This document shows, one piece after another, positions 37,101 to 38,272 of a DNA stretch of 38,272 bases. The position numbers and the translations under genes were made by a program. Numbering within the stretch: the first letter of the stretch is position 1; each line of letters opens with the position of its first letter. This DNA is from Candidatus Doudnabacteria bacterium (GTDB lineage Bacteria > Patescibacteriota > Doudnabacteria > UBA920). The stretch is from positions 1 through 38,272 of the forward strand of contig JARLHZ010000003.1 in assembly GCA_031291995.1 (NCBI GenBank), given 5' to 3'. The notes below the pieces were generated by a model. The model was not told the origin of the DNA and did not search any database. It worked only from the letters and a program-made list of their open reading frames with translations.

Positions 37101-38272
37101 TTATTTTGGTCGGAAACGAACAGGCGCAGGTTGGCACTGTCATAGGCCACGCCGACTGGTCCCGATAAACCGTTGGCCGCGGTGTTGGCGCCGGAGCCGG
37201 TGGAACTTGTCTGGCCAATAAAATATTGGGCGCTTAAATTAGTTAAATTAGTGGAAGTTGGTACGTTAAACACTAGTACCCGGTTGTTGGCATTATCGGC
37301 CAAAAAAAGGCGGCTATTTGGCGCATCAAAGGCCATGCCGGACGGCGTGCTAAGAGTGTTGGCTGTGGTATTGGCGGTGCTTGAGTTAAAATTAGCCTGA
37401 CCTAATACATAACTAGCTGTGGTGGTGGAAATTGCATTGCTGGAATTAAGTGAAAAAATAAGAACACGATTGTTGGATTGGTCGGATACAAATATCCTGT
37501 GGCCTACAGGATCGATTTCTGTCTGGTAAGCAAAATTAAATCCTTTGGGATTGGGTCCATTATTGGATCCAGCCATAATGTAACTATCGCTGCCGCTTTG
37601 ATTAGTCTGTCCCAAAATTGCCGAAGCATTCTCGCCGTCGCTGGGGTTTGAGGCAGAGAACACCAGCAGCCGGTTGTTGGCCTGGTCTGTGATAAATAAG
37701 TTGCCACTGCTGGAATCATAGACCAAACCCGCGGGAGCCGACAGTCCGCTTTGGGTGGTGGTAGCGTTGCTTGAGCTGTAATCGATTTGACCCAAAATGT
37801 TTATGGCCGGAGAATCATCTTCAATGGTGGAAGTGGCATTAAATACCAGCACCCGGTTATTAAGATTATCGGAAACAAACAAACGCTCGCCGGCGCTGTC
37901 ATAGGCAACCCCATAAGGGCTGCTTAAACTGCTTTGGTCCGTGCCTGCATCGGCAGTACCAAAAACAGCTTGGCCAAACACCGACAAAGCCGGCTCGTTG
38001 TCGCTAATGCTCAAAACATTCGTATTATAAATAATAACCCGATTATTAAACTGATCGGAAACAAATATCCTGTCATTTGTATCGTCATAAGCTAAATTGG
38101 CAGGACTGGACAGACCAGTTTGGCTGGTGTTTGCCGAGCCGCTAATAAAATCCGCCTGGCCTAAAACGTGGCTGGCGGCCTGGCCGTTACTTATACTGGC
38201 CGTGTTATAAACCAACACGCGGTTGTTGGCGGTATCGGAAACGAATAAACGGTTGTTTGTGGAATCAAAAGC
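34172..38272 (-). CDS. Giant secreted NHL-propeller/Ig/FN3 surface protein (N-terminus outside window)
   Basis: At least 1366 codons; the frame is open past the right edge (AFDSTNNRLFVSDTANNRVLVY…), so the Met at 38218 is not the true start. Order from the N-side: about ten ~47-aa NHL-like units (VLGQ-F…GLSSP-gLAYDS-n-RLFVSD-NNRVLVFN) forming one or two propellers; a He_PIG Ig domain (…GTLPSGLSLNSTTGLISGTST…); a Big-type Ig; an FN3-like domain; two near-identical FN3 domains (…WTASTDNVGVAGY… / …WSASTDNVGVTGY…); a Gly15 linker; a further FN3; then three C-terminal units of the module seen at 13-15.7 kb (…YYLIQNGLKRGI…, …VYLISGNQKHGF…, …VYWYDGSVLHGYPSLDIWNSW…VVPANAADG). Probably a cell-surface adhesin or scaffold; the C-terminal module may anchor it (inference). 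Confidence 0.9.
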   Translation of the reverse strand, partial: AFDSTNNRLFVSDTANNRVLVYNTASISNGQAASHVLGQADFISGSANTSQTGLSSPANLAYDDTNDRIFVSDQFNNRVIIYNTNVLSISDNEPALSVFGQAVFGTADAGTDQSSLSSPYGVAYDSAGERLFVSDNLNNRVLVFNATSTIEDDSPAINILGQIDYSSSNATTTQSGLSAPAGLVYDSSSGNLFITDQANNRLLVFSASNPSDGENASAILGQTNQSGSDSYIMAGSNNGPNPKGFNFAYQTEIDPVGHRIFVSDQSNNRVLIFSLNSSNAISTTTASYVLGQANFNSSTANTTANTLSTPSGMAFDAPNSRLFLADNANNRVLVFNVPTSTNLTNLSAQYFIGQTSSTGSGANTAANGLSGPVGVAYDSANLRLFVSDQNNNRVLVFNVPTSTSLTNLNAQYVLGQMDMITGTASTSQIGLTSPNNLAYDSVNKRLFVADGGNNRVMVYGAPTGSNLTGTAAVSVIGQSGFSGNSAGTSASALSDPFGLVFDSSSQQLYVDDYSNSRVLNFRATSTIANGETALNVLGQNDFVSSIAGTSQNALNYVNALAYDSTNKHLYMVDSANNRVLQFNLVKITTASLPAATVGVAYSQSVAASSFYNSLTFAVASGTLPSGLSLNSTTGLISGTSTLPGTKTFTIEADDTSSTGKFFDQAIFTISSSDNQVPAVSLSVPSAGASLAGTANLSAVANDNVAVAGVKFYYDSTHLIGSEITSTSSPNTYSTTWNTLSGIADGSHTLIAVARDSSNNQATSSAVSITVDNTPPVISAIASTTAATTATITWTTNESANSQVEYGLTSAYGSTTTLDSNLVTSHSVSLSGLAASTTYHFRVRSSDTVGNLSTSTDKTLLTTSVADITAPTVPTALTASSSSTTTMSLLWTASTDNVGVAGYHINRGGVRVATSTINSYTDTALTPSTNYSYTVSAYDAAGNESAASSGASATTLASPDTQAPSIPTGLTATAISSSGINLLWSASTDNVGVTGYLVFRDGIQIATSSVTSYSDTGLSASTNYSYTVLAFDAAGNLSAQSSVASATTQAASGGGGGGGGGGGGGGGTILNTAISNFTILSGDSQALLTWVNPSTGTGWLQTVIVRKTGTSAPGSVTDGTKVYSGTGQSFLDTGLVNGAVYSYGAYVQTSSGSFTQSAVGSAKPTAGQSLPAAPGNAGALAVNMCLIKDSSTYYLIQNGLKRGITNPGILYSFGYEFKDAIAATDAYRALTQGALLLPNNGALVKSPADPTVYLISGNQKHGFISAQVFLNLGFKFSSVLVVTSPELAAVPKGDIISKPNIAHMAGLDVNFKGTVYWYDGSVLHGYPSLDIWNSWHIDNVFSAVVPANAADGNLQKGSLVTLRQMCQ

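Noticed and set aside
1-38272. CRISPR array or cas genes
   Set aside because: No regularly spaced identical repeats with unique spacers were seen; the repeated units are inverted or coding.
1-38272. Recoded TGA (Gracilibacteria/Absconditabacteria code)
   Set aside because: Several genes end at TGA at the expected length (for example the gene ending at 277, and the ThiF-like gene), so TGA is a stop.

Overview
The window looks like a chromosomal segment of a Candidate Phyla Radiation (Patescibacteria, Parcubacteria-like) bacterium. This is an inference from gene content: TrmB-type regulators, many small genes of unknown function, very long secreted repeat proteins, short palindromic elements inside coding sequences, and housekeeping genes (pnp, tgt, rpsO) scattered among them. 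TGA is used as a stop (for example at the end of the first large gene), so the recoded Gracilibacteria code does not apply. Many starts lack a Shine-Dalgarno sequence, and several promoters carry an extended -10 (TGCTATAAT).

Layout. 1-3.7 kb: the tail of an upstream gene, then a large secreted Cys-containing protein with a DUF4214 domain (minus). 3.8-8.7 kb: a small membrane-protein ORF, a palindromic repeat, then a minus-strand block of REC-only response regulator, pnp, a small coiled-coil protein and tgt; tgt carries a 49-codon in-frame palindromic insertion. 9-12.3 kb: a secreted PGAP1/lipase-like alpha/beta hydrolase with Ig-like repeats. 12.5-15.9 kb: a three-helix small membrane protein and a surface protein built from a recurrent three-unit module. 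That surface gene is broken by two apparent frameshifts and flanked by two copies of a paired dyad element with exact 55-bp spacing.

15.9-24.6 kb is the most striking part. A (frameshifted) TrmB-like regulator precedes a compact same-strand operon: MIO-type aromatic amino acid ammonia-lyase, PaaK-like adenylate-forming ligase, ThiF/E1-like enzyme, nitroreductase-like protein, SAM methyltransferase and a membrane histidine kinase. Spacings are 14, 1, -4, 3 and -8 nt, and a strong terminator closes the set. The reading I favour is an undescribed pathway that deaminates an aromatic amino acid to an aryl acrylate, activates it and tailors the product, with a sensor kinase in the same transcript. 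The ThiF plus nitroreductase pair resembles a split version of the fused mycobacterial Rv1355c family.

24.6-28.2 kb: hypothetical protein, rpsO, an ATP-grasp ligase, a Xer-type tyrosine recombinase (again with an inserted low-complexity palindromic segment) and a zinc-ribbon protein. 28.4-34.2 kb: tRNA-Arg(GCG), a second tRNA-Arg-like copy whose D-arm is interrupted by a 52-nt double hairpin, a 26-codon relic of a serine recombinase, two membrane-anchored proteins, an intact serine recombinase, and a LuxR-HTH/ParB pair ending in a terminator. This looks like a mobile-element hot spot at a tRNA locus. 34.2 kb to the end: a giant secreted protein (N-terminus beyond the window) with NHL-like propeller repeats, Ig/FN3 domains, a poly-Gly linker and the same three-unit C-terminal module as the 13-15.7 kb surface protein.
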